DNA from: Clostridia bacterium
GTDB lineage: Bacteria > Bacillota > Clostridia > Christensenellales > Aristaeellaceae
Assembly (NCBI GenBank): GCA_017470145.1
Contig: JAFUFB010000015.1
Location: 1-64,000 of the forward strand
DNA length: 64,000 bases
Direction of reading: 5' to 3'
Made by a program: the position numbers and the translations under genes. The notes beneath the pieces were generated by a model. That model was not told the origin of the DNA, did not search any database, and saw nothing but the letters and a program-made list of their open reading frames with translations. Shown piece by piece: positions 40,131 through 49,468 of the stretch. The number at the start of each line of letters is the position of its first letter. The first letter of the stretch is position 1.

Positions 40131-43100
40131 ATGGTTTATAGAATTTTTGTGGAAAAGAAGCCGGGCCTGGACCAGGAGGCCCGGGGTCTGTATAACGATG
40201 CCCGAACCTTCCTGGGCATTCAGCATCTGGAGAAGGTGCGGGAATTGAACCGCTACGACGCGGAAAACATCGCGCCGGAGGTCTTCGAAACCGCTCGGCG
40301 GGAGGTGTTCTCCGAGCCCCAGTTGGATTTGACCTTCCCGGAGATCGACAGGGAAGGGGCCGCGGCCATCTTTGCCGTGGAATATCTGCCGGGGCAGTTC
40401 GACCAGCGGGCGGATTCCGCCGCCCAGTGCATCCAGATGCTGAGCCAGGGGCAGCGCCCCCTGATCCGCAGCGCCAAGGTCTATTTGCTGTATGGCGCCT
40501 TGACTCCGGAGGAGATCGACGCCATCAAGAAATACGTCATCAACCCTGTGGAGGCCCGGGAGGCCAGCCTGGAAAAGCCGGAAACCCTGGAAACCGTCTA
40601 TGATCTACCCAGCACCGTGGCCACCCTGGAGGGCTTTATGGCCCTGGACCGCCCGGCCCTGGAAAAGTTCGTGGCGGATTATGGCCTGGCCATGGATGCG
40701 GACGACATCGCCTTCTGCCAAGAGTATTTCCGGGCCGAGCGGCGGGATCCCACCATTACGGAGATCCGTATGCTGGACACCTATTGGAGCGACCACTGCC
40801 GGCATACCACCTTTTTGACGGAGATCGACGGCGTCCGCTTCCAGGATGAAACCCTGGAAAAAGCCTGGCGCAGATATCTGGAAACCCGGAAGGAGTTGGG
40901 CCGGGAAGGGAAGCCCATTTGCCTCATGGATCTGGCCACCATCGCCGCCAAGGCTCTGAAGCGCCAGGGCAAGCTGGAAAAGCTGGATGAATCTGAGGAA
41001 ATCAACGCCTGCACGGTGAAGATGGAAATCGAGCGGGACGGGGTCAAGGAGCCTTGGCTGCTCTTGTTCAAGAACGAAACTCATAACCACCCGACGGAGA
41101 TCGAGCCTTTCGGCGGCGCGGCCACTTGCATTGGCGGCGCCATTCGGGACCCCCTGTCCGGCCGGGCCTATGTTTATGGGGCCATGCGCGTCACCGGCGC
41201 GGCGGATCCTACCAAGCCTGTGGCGGAGACCATCCCTGGCAAGCTGCCCCAGCGGAAGCTGGTCACTACCGCCGCGGCGGGCTATTCCTCCTATGGCAAT
41301 CAGATTGGCCTGGCCACGGGCATCGTGGATGAAATCTATCATCCGGGCTACGCGGCCAAGCGAATGGAAATTGGCGCGGTCATTGCCGCCGCGCCCCAGG
41401 AAAACGTCCGTCGGGAGCGGCCTGCCCCGGGGGATGTGGTCATTCTGCTGGGCGGCGCCACCGGCCGGGACGGTATCGGCGGGGCCACGGGTTCCTCCAA
41501 GGCCCATAATGCCCACAGCGTCGAAACCTGTGGCGCCGAGGTCCAGAAGGGCAACGCTCCGGAGGAGCGGAAGCTACAGCGCTTGTTCCGCAATCGGGAA
41601 GCCACCCGGCTCATCAAGCGGTGCAACGATTTCGGCGCAGGCGGCGTCTCCGTGGCCATCGGCGAATTGGCGGATGGGCTGGAGATCGATCTGAACCGGG
41701 TGCCGAAGAAATACGACGGCCTGGATGGCACGGAGCTGGCTATCTCCGAGAGCCAGGAGCGGATGGCCGTCGTGGTGGCCCCGGAGGACGCGGAAACCTT
41801 CCTGGCCCTGGCGGAGCGGGAAAACCTGCAGGCCACCCCTGTGGCGGAGGTCAAAGCGGAACCCCGGCTGCGGATGAACTGGAATGGAAAGACCATTGTG
41901 GATATCAGCCGGGATTTCCTGAACAGCAACGGCGCCCCGAAGCATATCGAGATTACCCCCGTAGCCTCTCAGCCCGCGGGAACGCAAACCGCCGAGGAAG
42001 GCGCTTTCGCGGACAGGATGCGCCGCCTGGCGGGCAGCCTGGATTTCTGCTCCCGGCAGGGGCTGTCGGAGCGGTTCGATTCCACCATCGGGGCCGGCAC
42101 TGTGCTGATGCCCTTCGGTGGAGAATATCAGCTGACGCCCATTCAGGCCATGGTGCAAAAGGTAAGCCTGGAAAAGGGTACTACCGACGATTGCACGCTC
42201 ATGGCCTGGGGCTACGACCCGCTGCTGACCAGCCGCAGCCCTTACCATGGGGCCTATCTGGCGGTGGTGGACAGCGTTTCCAAGCTCATCGCCGCTGGCG
42301 CGTCCTTCGAGGATGTGTATCTAACCTTCCAGGAATATTTTGAGAAGCCCGGCACCGATGGCAAGCGCTGGGGCAAGCCCCTGGCAGCCCTGCTGGGCGC
42401 CTTCGAGGCCCAGATGAATCTGGGCATCGCTGCCATCGGCGGCAAGGACTCCATGTCCGGCTCCTTTGAGGATTTGGATGTGCCCCCGACCCTGGTTTCC
42501 TTCGCCGTGACGACGGGGAAAACCGGCGAGATCATTTCTCCCGAGCTGAAGCAGCCCGGCCATCCCCTGGTGGTGATGGAGCCGGAAAGGGACGCCCAGG
42601 GCCTGCCGAAGACGGAAAGCCTGCTGACCCTCTATGCTCAGATTACGGCCCTGATTCGGGCGGGCAAGATCGTCTCCTGCCGGGCCATGGAAATCGGCGG
42701 CCCTGCCGGCAGCGCCCTGAAGATGGCCTTTGGCAATGGGCTGGGGCTGTCCTTTGAGGAGGGCTGGACCCTGGCGGAGCTGCTGGATTGCCAGTATGGC
42801 TCCTTCGTGGCGGAGCTGAGTGAAGAATTGGATATCGGCCGCTTGTTGGGCCGGGTTCATGGCGGCAGCCATCCCAGCCTGACGTGGAGGGGAAAATCCG
42901 TCGCTCTGGCGGAGGTCTATCGGGAATATCACCAGACCCTGGAGCGGGTGTATCCAACCCTGAACCCGGAATGGGACGAGGAAGCCCGTCGGCAGGCGGA
43001 CCCCTGCGGCGCCCAGACTCGGGAAGCGGATCGGGCGGAAGCCTTCTGCCATCAGGCGAAGGAATGGAAGGCTCCGGCGGTGCGGGTAGCGAAGCCCAGG

Positions 43101-43889
43101 GTGCTGATTCCCGCCTTCCCCGGCACCAACTGTGAATACGATAGCGCCCGGGCCGTGGAAGCGGCGGGAGCCGAGGCGGAGATCTTCGTGGTTCGGAATC
43201 GGACTGCGGAGGAAATCGTCCGCAGTGCGGAGCAATTCGCCAGCAAGGTGGGCGACAGCCAGATCATCTTCATCCCCGGCGGCTTCTCCGGCGGCGACGA
43301 GCCGGACGGCAGCGCCAAGCTGATCACCGCCTTCTTCCGGAACCCGGCGGTGAAGGAAAGCGTCACGGACCTGCTGGAGCGGCGGGATGGCCTCATGTGC
43401 GGCATCTGCAATGGCTTCCAGGCCCTGATCAAGCTGGGCCTGGTGCCCTATGGCAAGATTTTGGAGACGGATGAGCATTGCCCGACCCTGACCTATAACA
43501 CCATCGGCCGGCATCAGAGCCGCATCGTCCGGACCCGGGTGGCCAGCAATCTGAGCCCCTGGCTGCGGGAGGCGGAGCTGGGCGGCATCTACAGCGTGCC
43601 CATCAGCCATGGTGAGGGCCGATTCCTGGCGGAGAAGAGCCTGATTCAGCAGCTGAAGGAAAATGGCCAGATCGCCACTCAGTATGTGGACCTGGCGGGA
43701 AACCCCACCATGGATATCCGCTATAATCCCAATGGCTCCATCGCCGCCATCGAGGGCATTACCAGCCCGGATGGCCGGGTCTTCGGCAAGATGGGCCATA
43801 GCGAGCGGGTCGGGAAGGATCTGTATAAGAACGTGCCCGGAAATTATGACATCCGCATGTTTGCTTCCGCGGTGAAGTATTTTAAGTAA
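40131..43889 (+). CDS. purL: phosphoribosylformylglycinamidine synthase, single-chain
   Basis: The 1252-residue protein fuses synthetase and glutaminase, like enterobacterial PurL, rather than the separate PurS-PurQ-PurL of Bacillus. It has YWSDHCRHTTF, FKNETHNHPTEIEPFGGAAT, GGKDSMSGSF and, at the C-terminus, the class I amidotransferase LIPAFPGTNCEYDSARAVE, GLMCGICNGFQALIKLGL with the nucleophile, and ISHGEGRF. It converts FGAR to FGAM with glutamine. This domain order also occurs in several Clostridia lineages. Confidence 0.95.
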   Translation: MVYRIFVEKKPGLDQEARGLYNDARTFLGIQHLEKVRELNRYDAENIAPEVFETARREVFSEPQLDLTFPEIDREGAAAIFAVEYLPGQFDQRADSAAQCIQMLSQGQRPLIRSAKVYLLYGALTPEEIDAIKKYVINPVEAREASLEKPETLETVYDLPSTVATLEGFMALDRPALEKFVADYGLAMDADDIAFCQEYFRAERRDPTITEIRMLDTYWSDHCRHTTFLTEIDGVRFQDETLEKAWRRYLETRKELGREGKPICLMDLATIAAKALKRQGKLEKLDESEEINACTVKMEIERDGVKEPWLLLFKNETHNHPTEIEPFGGAATCIGGAIRDPLSGRAYVYGAMRVTGAADPTKPVAETIPGKLPQRKLVTTAAAGYSSYGNQIGLATGIVDEIYHPGYAAKRMEIGAVIAAAPQENVRRERPAPGDVVILLGGATGRDGIGGATGSSKAHNAHSVETCGAEVQKGNAPEERKLQRLFRNREATRLIKRCNDFGAGGVSVAIGELADGLEIDLNRVPKKYDGLDGTELAISESQERMAVVVAPEDAETFLALAERENLQATPVAEVKAEPRLRMNWNGKTIVDISRDFLNSNGAPKHIEITPVASQPAGTQTAEEGAFADRMRRLAGSLDFCSRQGLSERFDSTIGAGTVLMPFGGEYQLTPIQAMVQKVSLEKGTTDDCTLMAWGYDPLLTSRSPYHGAYLAVVDSVSKLIAAGASFEDVYLTFQEYFEKPGTDGKRWGKPLAALLGAFEAQMNLGIAAIGGKDSMSGSFEDLDVPPTLVSFAVTTGKTGEIISPELKQPGHPLVVMEPERDAQGLPKTESLLTLYAQITALIRAGKIVSCRAMEIGGPAGSALKMAFGNGLGLSFEEGWTLAELLDCQYGSFVAELSEELDIGRLLGRVHGGSHPSLTWRGKSVALAEVYREYHQTLERVYPTLNPEWDEEARRQADPCGAQTREADRAEAFCHQAKEWKAPAVRVAKPRVLIPAFPGTNCEYDSARAVEAAGAEAEIFVVRNRTAEEIVRSAEQFASKVGDSQIIFIPGGFSGGDEPDGSAKLITAFFRNPAVKESVTDLLERRDGLMCGICNGFQALIKLGLVPYGKILETDEHCPTLTYNTIGRHQSRIVRTRVASNLSPWLREAELGGIYSVPISHGEGRFLAEKSLIQQLKENGQIATQYVDLAGNPTMDIRYNPNGSIAAIEGITSPDGRVFGKMGHSERVGKDLYKNVPGNYDIRMFASAVKYFK

Positions 43890-43900
43890 GAGAAAAAGAA

Positions 43901-44074
43901 GCCCCGTAGCTAAAAAACGCTCCCCCGCGGAGCGGGGAAGCAGATAATTCCTCCCAGAGAAAACATGCAAGAACAAAAGGAGTCCCGCAGAGCTAAAAAT
44001 GCCCCCCCGCGGAGCGGGGGAGCATAAACCTCAAGGACTTCTCATGAAAAATAAGCAAGAAAAAAGGAGCCCCC
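43901..44074 (+). repeat. family D tandem hairpin-RBS cassettes before fhs (2 units)
   Basis: Two units (43901-43983 and 43984-44074) each contain a CCCCCGCGGAGCGGGG-type hairpin and end in AAAAGGAG. The second AAGGAG is the fhs ribosome binding site; the first has no start codon next to it. Confidence 0.8.
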
Positions 44075-45751
44075 ATGACATATAAATCCGATATCGAAAT
44101 CGCCCAGGCGTGCCAGATGCAACCCATCCAGGAGATTGCCCGCCGGGCCCATATCGACGAAAAATACCTCGAGCAATACGGCCGCTATAAGGCCAAGGTG
44201 GATCCCGCCCTGTTGAAGGAAACGGACCGCCCGGATGGCAAGCTGGTGCTGGTCACAGCCATTACTCCCACCCCGGCGGGAGAGGGCAAAACCACCACCA
44301 CCATCGGCCTGGCGGATGGCCTGCGCCGCATCGGCAAGGATGTCACCGTGGCCCTGCGGGAGCCCTCCCTGGGGCCGGTGTTCGGCGTCAAGGGTGGCGC
44401 TGCCGGCGGCGGATACGCCCAGGTGGTGCCCATGGAAGATATCAACCTGCATTTCACCGGGGATTTCCATGCCATCGGCGCGGCCAACAACCTGCTGGCA
44501 GCCATGCTGGATAACCATATTCAGCAGGGGAACAGCCTGGGCATCGATCCCCGGCGGATCACCTGGAAGCGCTGCGTGGATATGAACGATCGGCAGCTGC
44601 GGTTCATCACGGATGGCCTGGGTGGGCGCATCAACGGCACCCCCCGGGAGGATGGCTTTGACATCACTGTGGCCAGTGAAATCATGGCCGTGTTCTGCCT
44701 CGCCACCTCTATTATGGACCTGAAGGAGCGCCTGAGCCGCATCATCGTCGGCTATACCTATGATGAAAAGCCCGTCACCGCCGGGGACCTGAAGGCTGTC
44801 GGCGCCATGACGGCCCTGCTGAAGGACGCCCTGAAGCCCAACCTGGTCCAGACCCTGGAGGGCACCCCGGCCTTCGTCCATGGCGGACCCTTCGCCAACA
44901 TTGCCCATGGTTGCAACAGCGTCATGGCTACCCGCCTGGCCCTGAAGATGGGGGATTACACCGTGACGGAAGCTGGCTTCGGCGCGGATCTGGGGGCGGA
45001 GAAGTTCCTGGATATCAAATGCCGCATGGCGGGGCTGACGCCGGACGCCGTGGTGGTGGTGGCCACCGTCCGCGCCCTGAAGATGCATGGCGGTCTGGAT
45101 AAAAAGGAATTGGCCTCGGAGGATCTGGCCGCCCTGGAGCGGGGCGTGCCGAACCTGCTGCGCCATGTGAGCAACATCAAGAATGTATATCATCTGCCCT
45201 GCGTGGTGGCGGTGAACCGTTTCCCCACGGATACGGACGCGGAGATCGATTTCATCATCGCCAGGTGTCGGGAGCTGGGGGTCAATACCGTGCTAAGCAC
45301 CGTGTGGGCGGAGGGCGGCAAGGGCGGCGAAGCCCTGGCCCGGGAAGTGGTCCGCCTCTGCGAGGAAGAGCAGGGGAACTTCACCTTCTCTTACGGCCTG
45401 GAGGGAACCATCGAGGAGAAGATCGAGGCCGTGGTCCGGAAGATCTATGGCGGCCAGGGCATCAACATTCTGCCCGGGGCGAAGAAGCAGATCGACCAAT
45501 TGACGAAGCTGGGCTTCGACCATATGCCGGTGTGCATCGCCAAAACCCAGTATAGCTTCAGCGACGATCCCACCCTGCTGGGCGCGCCGGAGGATTTCGT
45601 GGTCACGATCAAGAACGTGAAGGTCTCCGCCGGGGCGGGCTTTATCGTCGTCCTGACCGGGGACATCATGACTATGCCCGGCCTGCCGAAGGTCCCCGCC
45701 GCGGAGAAGATCGACGTGGACGAGAATGGCAAGATTACTGGATTGTTCTAA
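44075..45751 (+). CDS. fhs: formate-tetrahydrofolate ligase
   Basis: The 558-residue enzyme makes 10-formyl-THF from formate, ATP and THF. It has ATP loop [59 protein letters not shown] and [17 protein letters not shown], with the family's full length. In the purine operon it supplies the formyl donor for PurN and AICAR transformylase, and fits the ZTP riboswitch, whose ligand signals shortage of exactly this cofactor. In acetogens it also serves the Wood-Ljungdahl pathway; no other such gene is visible. Confidence 0.96.
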   Translation: MTYKSDIEIAQACQMQPIQEIARRAHIDEKYLEQYGRYKAKVDPALLKETDRPDGKLVLVTAITPTPAGEGKTTTTIGLADGLRRIGKDVTVALREPSLGPVFGVKGGAAGGGYAQVVPMEDINLHFTGDFHAIGAANNLLAAMLDNHIQQGNSLGIDPRRITWKRCVDMNDRQLRFITDGLGGRINGTPREDGFDITVASEIMAVFCLATSIMDLKERLSRIIVGYTYDEKPVTAGDLKAVGAMTALLKDALKPNLVQTLEGTPAFVHGGPFANIAHGCNSVMATRLALKMGDYTVTEAGFGADLGAEKFLDIKCRMAGLTPDAVVVVATVRALKMHGGLDKKELASEDLAALERGVPNLLRHVSNIKNVYHLPCVVAVNRFPTDTDAEIDFIIARCRELGVNTVLSTVWAEGGKGGEALAREVVRLCEEEQGNFTFSYGLEGTIEEKIEAVVRKIYGGQGINILPGAKKQIDQLTKLGFDHMPVCIAKTQYSFSDDPTLLGAPEDFVVTIKNVKVSAGAGFIVVLTGDIMTMPGLPKVPAAEKIDVDENGKITGLF

Positions 45752-45757
45752 TATCAA

Positions 45758-45786
45758 GGGGTGCCCCGCAGGGGGCACCCCATTTT
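45758..45786 (+). terminator. terminator of the purine operon
   Basis: GGGGTGCCCC-GCAGG-GGGCACCCC hairpin followed by ATTTTA, 6 nt after the fhs stop. Confidence 0.75.
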
Positions 45787-45799
45787 AGACTCCGCAACA

Positions 45800-45983
45800 G
45801 AGAGAAGCGTCCTCCCCGAAGGGGAGGACGAAAACAATTTCAGGTTCCGGAATAAATATCTTCAAAATACATCTCCCTCGGAGGGAAAGATGCGAAAAAT
45901 CAGGTTCCGGAATAAAATCATCAAAACTCATCTCCCCCGAAGGGGGAGATGAAAAATCTTAGGCTCCGGAGGAACTCCGGAGC
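45800..45983. repeat. family D tandem palindrome array between fhs and mocR
   Basis: Hairpins GTCCTCCCC-GAA-GGGGAGGAC, CATCTCCCTCGGAGGGAAAGATG and CATCTCCCCCGAAGGGGGAGATG occur in units of about 60 bp starting AGGTTCCGGAATAAA (45842, 45902). The array's last piece, AGGCTCCGGAGG...CTCCGGAGC (45961-45983), lies inside the 3' end of mocR and provides its stop codon. Confidence 0.8.
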
Positions 45984-47029
45984 TTTCTTCTTACCCGCCG
46001 TATATGCCGCTCAAAATCTCCACTGTCAATCAACTCTGCCAAAACCGATTGCTCAAAGGCTGGTACGGTGCAGGAATAAAACCCCACCCGCTGGTGATAT
46101 AGCGGCAGCAGCGCTCGGGGCAGCACCAGGTATCCTACCCGCATGGCGGAAGAAATGGTACGGGAGAAGGTGTTCAGATAGATCACATTCTCCCGCTCAG
46201 CCTGGGAAAATAAAGTATCCATGGGCTTCCGCTGCACCGAAAACTCGCTCTCAAAATCATCCTCGATGATGATTCGCCCCGGCCCGTCGCTCCATCGCAG
46301 GTATTCTGCCCGCTTGGAGGCGGAGGCTGTCACATCGCTGGGGTAGGATCGATAAGGGGAAATATGCAAAATGGAGGCCTCCGTGCGCCAGAGCGCCTCG
46401 GACTGCACGCCATCCCTGGCCAGGGGCAGGGGATCCAGCATGATGCCCCGGGCGGAATATACCTGCTCAATCTTTTCGTAGGAGGGGAACTCAATCGCCC
46501 ATCCCTTCTCCCATCCCAGCATCTCCGTCAGCAAGCCATACAGATATTCCGTCCCCGCGCCAATGATGATCTGCTCCGGGTCTGCCTGAATGCCCCGACT
46601 GCGGGCCAGGTATCGGGAAAGGCTCTGCCGAAAGGAGAGAAGCCCCTGGTTTGGGGATTTTTGCAGCAGGGCTTCCCCCTGATCCGCCAATACCTTGCGC
46701 ATGGACTTGGCCAGCACGGAGAAGGGAAACCCATCCACGTCCGCGGAGGAACGAAGCTCCGGCAGCTCCGCATAGGAAGGCTCCGGCTCCTGTCCCCGCT
46801 GGAAGTCCTCCGCGGCCCGATAGGCCACGTAGCATCCGCTGCGCTCCCGAATGGCGAGATATCCCTCGTCCGCCAGCATCTCCAGGGCGTGGGCCACGGT
46901 AATGACGCTGACCCCATTTTGCTCCGCCAGGGCCCGTTTCCCGGGCAATTTAGAGCCATAAGGGAATCCCCCGGAAACAATCTCCTGGCGGAGCTTTTCA
47001 TAGAGAGCCAGATAAGCAGGCTGGGACAT
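45959..47029 (-). CDS. MocR-like GntR/aminotransferase regulator, truncated and lacking the PLP lysine
   Basis: The 356-residue protein has an N-terminal GntR winged helix (SKLPGKRALAEQNGVSVITV) and a fold-type I aminotransferase domain (IIIGAGTEYLYGLLTEMLGW, IIIEDDFESEFSV). MocR proteins bind PLP through a Lys in TFSK; here the motif is NTFSRTISSAMRVGYLVLP, with Arg. The usual length is about 450-480; this one ends at RRVRRKLRSSSGA, lacking the final small subdomain, with its stop formed inside palindromic repeat DNA. Start ATG 47029 has AGGAG 8 nt upstream. Probably degenerate. Confidence 0.8.
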   Translation of the reverse strand: MSQPAYLALYEKLRQEIVSGGFPYGSKLPGKRALAEQNGVSVITVAHALEMLADEGYLAIRERSGCYVAYRAAEDFQRGQEPEPSYAELPELRSSADVDGFPFSVLAKSMRKVLADQGEALLQKSPNQGLLSFRQSLSRYLARSRGIQADPEQIIIGAGTEYLYGLLTEMLGWEKGWAIEFPSYEKIEQVYSARGIMLDPLPLARDGVQSEALWRTEASILHISPYRSYPSDVTASASKRAEYLRWSDGPGRIIIEDDFESEFSVQRKPMDTLFSQAERENVIYLNTFSRTISSAMRVGYLVLPRALLPLYHQRVGFYSCTVPAFEQSVLAELIDSGDFERHIRRVRRKLRSSSGA

Positions 47030-47061
47030 AAAAACTGCTCCTTTCAAGGCTGAAACTGATC

Positions 47062-47089
47062 ATCATAAAATTAGAATAATCAGAATCAA
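47062..47089 (-). promoter_or_regulatory. putative mocR promoter
   Basis: Minus-strand TTGATT (47084-47089), 16-nt spacer, TATGAT (47062-47067). Confidence 0.5.
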
Positions 47090-47365
47090 AAATATAACCA
47101 GAAAAGAGTATAATACGAAGAACTGAATATTTCAAACGTAGACTGCTGAAAGAAGCATGTGTTCGCCATTGCGCGAAGGCTTCGATTATGGTACGATACG
47201 GGCTGAAGGAGGGATCATTCCGGTGAGATAAATAGAAATGTTGTGCAGGATGGAATCAGATATAGAGGGAATGAAAAAGACAGCAGAAGAGAGTATAGAG
47301 TGATTCATTGATTCTGAGCTATTGTTTTGTGAGATCAAAAACGAAAGAGAAAGAGGGATTGCGAT
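47090..47365 (+). other. AT-rich intergenic region upstream of the Xaa-Pro peptidase gene
   Basis: With the mocR promoter this makes a 336-nt gene-free stretch. A possible plus-strand promoter is TTGCGC-N17-TACGAT around 47174-47204. A GAAGGAGGGATCATTCCGGTG near 47210 looks like a ribosome site with GTG, but the frame stops after one codon. I see no gene or structured RNA. Confidence 0.4.
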
Positions 47366-48610
47366 ATGTCTTTACAGGAGCATAGAAATCGGCTTTACGC
47401 CACGCTGCCGGAGGGGAGCATTGTGGTTTCCTATGCCGGCGTGCCGGTGCACACCAACGAGGATGACTATTATAATTTCGAGGCCAACAGCCAGTTTTTC
47501 TATTTGACGGGGCTGGAGCGGGAGAACATGGTTTTCCTGGCGGCGAAGATCAAGGGGAAGCCGGAGATCAATGAAACGCTGTTCATTGAGGAGGCGGACC
47601 CGAAGCAGGAGCGCTGGACAGGGAAGATGCCCACCAAGGAGGAGGCAGCGCAGGCCAGCGGCATCAAGGAAATCAAATATACCAGCGAACTTTCCGCGGC
47701 CATCAGCCGGTACCTTGCCCGGGAGGATATCGACTATGCCTATTTCGACCTGTATCGCTGCGGCGCGGAGGATCCGGAGGACTATAACGCCCTGAAGGCT
47801 CGGGAGTTCGCCCGGCTGTATCCGGGGGTGACCCTGCGGGACCTGCACAAAGCCTGCGTACCCCTGCGGGAGCGGAAGGACGCCGAGGAGATCGATCTGG
47901 TGCGGAAGGCGATCGACATCACCCGGCAGGGGCTGGACCACGTGATGAAGACCTTGAAGCCGGGCATGAAGGAATACCAGGCCCAGGCGAATTTTGAATA
48001 TACCTGCAAATCCCTGGGGGCGGTTCGCTTCGCTTTCAATACGATTTCCGCCGCGGGGAAAAACGGCTGCATGATGCATTACAACACCAACCGGGAGGAG
48101 ATTCAGCCGGGATCCCTGCTGCTGATGGACCTGGGGGCGAAATACGGCAACTATTGCAGCGACATCAGCCGCACCTTCCCGGCGGACGGGGTTTATACGC
48201 CCCGTCAGAAGGAGGTCTATCAGCTGGTGCTGAAGGCGAACCTGGCGGTGGCGGAGGCGGCCCGGCCGGGGATTACGCTGAAGGACCTGAATGAGGTGGC
48301 CAAGAGCGTACTGGGGGAAGGGCTGGTGAAGATGGGCCTGATCCAGGACGCGAAGGACGTAGGGAAGTATTATATGCATTCCGTCAGCCACTCCATTGGC
48401 ATCGATTGCCACGACGCCACCTTCACTGGGGACGTGCTGCAGCCGGGGTGGATCATCAGCGATGAGCCGGGGTTGTACATCGACGAGGAGGCCATCGGCA
48501 TCCGGATTGAGGACGATCTGCTGATTACGGAGGATGGATGCGAGGTGCTGAGCAAGGACATTATCAAGGATCCGGACGAGATCGAGAAGTTCATGCGCAG
48601 GGAAGACTGA
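47366..48610 (+). CDS. Xaa-Pro aminopeptidase (M24B)
   Basis: The 414-residue protein has an N-terminal aminopeptidase P domain (NSQFFYLTGLERENMV) and the pita-bread catalytic domain with the dinuclear metal ligands: LLMDLGAKYGNYCSDISRTF (two Asp), HSVSHSIGIDCHD (His), ISDEPGLYI and IRIEDDLLI (two Glu). It removes N-terminal residues before proline, probably in the cytoplasm, since no signal peptide is present. GAGGG lies upstream of the ATG. Confidence 0.93.
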   Translation: MSLQEHRNRLYATLPEGSIVVSYAGVPVHTNEDDYYNFEANSQFFYLTGLERENMVFLAAKIKGKPEINETLFIEEADPKQERWTGKMPTKEEAAQASGIKEIKYTSELSAAISRYLAREDIDYAYFDLYRCGAEDPEDYNALKAREFARLYPGVTLRDLHKACVPLRERKDAEEIDLVRKAIDITRQGLDHVMKTLKPGMKEYQAQANFEYTCKSLGAVRFAFNTISAAGKNGCMMHYNTNREEIQPGSLLLMDLGAKYGNYCSDISRTFPADGVYTPRQKEVYQLVLKANLAVAEAARPGITLKDLNEVAKSVLGEGLVKMGLIQDAKDVGKYYMHSVSHSIGIDCHDATFTGDVLQPGWIISDEPGLYIDEEAIGIRIEDDLLITEDGCEVLSKDIIKDPDEIEKFMRRED

Positions 48611-48726
48611 GAAATATTGGCAGACAAAAAGGGTGCTCAGCGCTTTCGGGTTCAAAACGAAGTGTGTAGATCGGTGTAACGATAATGGATTGATCAATAG
48701 AACAAGAAAGAAAGGGGGCGGGCGAA

Positions 48727-49374
48727 GTGGACGCGCGATTGACGGAGATCTCTCTCTCGGAGGCGCTGCGATACGTCGGCGTGAGAGGCCCGGCGGACGA
48801 GACGCTGATGGCGGACATGCAGCGATGCGCGGAGAAGCTGCGGGAAATGGCCCGGCCCCGGGCCTGCTGGCGGCTGTTTCCGCTACGGGAGGATGGGCTG
48901 CTGGAGGGCACGGCCCTGCGGCTGGAGGGGGCGGACATCCGGGAATTCCTCTCCGGCGCGGATCAGGTGATCCTCATGGCCGCCACCCTGGGGGCGGAGG
49001 CGGAAACCCTGCTGCAGCGCAGCCAGCGGCAGAACATGGCGGACGCGATATTGCTGGACGCCCTGGCCAGCGCGGCCATCGAAAACGTATGCGATAACCT
49101 TTGCGAGGATCTGGCCCGGGAATTTTTCCCCCGACAGCTGACCTCCCGTTTCAGCCCGGGATACGGCGATTTTCCCCTGGAGCAGCAGGGGATGCTCTGC
49201 GCGGTGCTGAACGTGAACCGGGCCTTGGGCATCACCCTGACGCCCGGCGGGCTGATGATCCCCCAGAAGTCGGTGACGGCGGTTATCGGTGTTTCGGAGG
49301 AGCCGGGGAAGCGCCTGGCGGGCTGCGCAACCTGCCAACAGGCGGACCAGTGCCAGTATTGCAGGCTGAAATAG
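48727..49374 (+). CDS. stand-alone cobalamin-dependent methionine synthase activation-domain protein
   Basis: The 215-residue protein resembles the SAM-binding reactivation domain of MetH, found as a separate protein in many Clostridia: ISLSEALRYVGVRGPADETL at the N-terminus, LMAATLGAEAETLLQR, RFSPGYGDFPLEQQ (the RFSPGYGDW-like SAM motif) and LTPGGLMIPQKSVTAVIG. It ends in a cysteine cluster (CATCQQADQCQYC) typical of this subfamily. It would help reduce inactive cob(II)alamin in methionine synthase. The start is GTG with AAAGGGGG 8 nt upstream. No metH is in the window. Confidence 0.88.
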   Translation: MDARLTEISLSEALRYVGVRGPADETLMADMQRCAEKLREMARPRACWRLFPLREDGLLEGTALRLEGADIREFLSGADQVILMAATLGAEAETLLQRSQRQNMADAILLDALASAAIENVCDNLCEDLAREFFPRQLTSRFSPGYGDFPLEQQGMLCAVLNVNRALGITLTPGGLMIPQKSVTAVIGVSEEPGKRLAGCATCQQADQCQYCRLK

Positions 49375-49402
49375 TGGGCAGTTACGCTGCCCGCTCTTTT
49401 TT
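49375..49402 (+). terminator. terminator after the MetH-activation gene
   Basis: GGGCAG-TTACG-CTGCCC stem followed by GCTCTTTTTT. Confidence 0.85.
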
Positions 49403-49408
49403 CTGTTC

Positions 49409-49438
49409 TTGCCATTCAAGGGGCTGGGGGTGTATAAT
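49409..49438 (+). promoter_or_regulatory. promoter of the priA cluster
   Basis: TTGCCA (49409-49414), 18-nt spacer, TATAAT (49433-49438). Transcription from here makes the ATG at 49469 the first usable priA start. Confidence 0.7.
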
Positions 49439-49468
49439 AAAGTGTTAATTTGTGCCCGGGGAGGAGGG

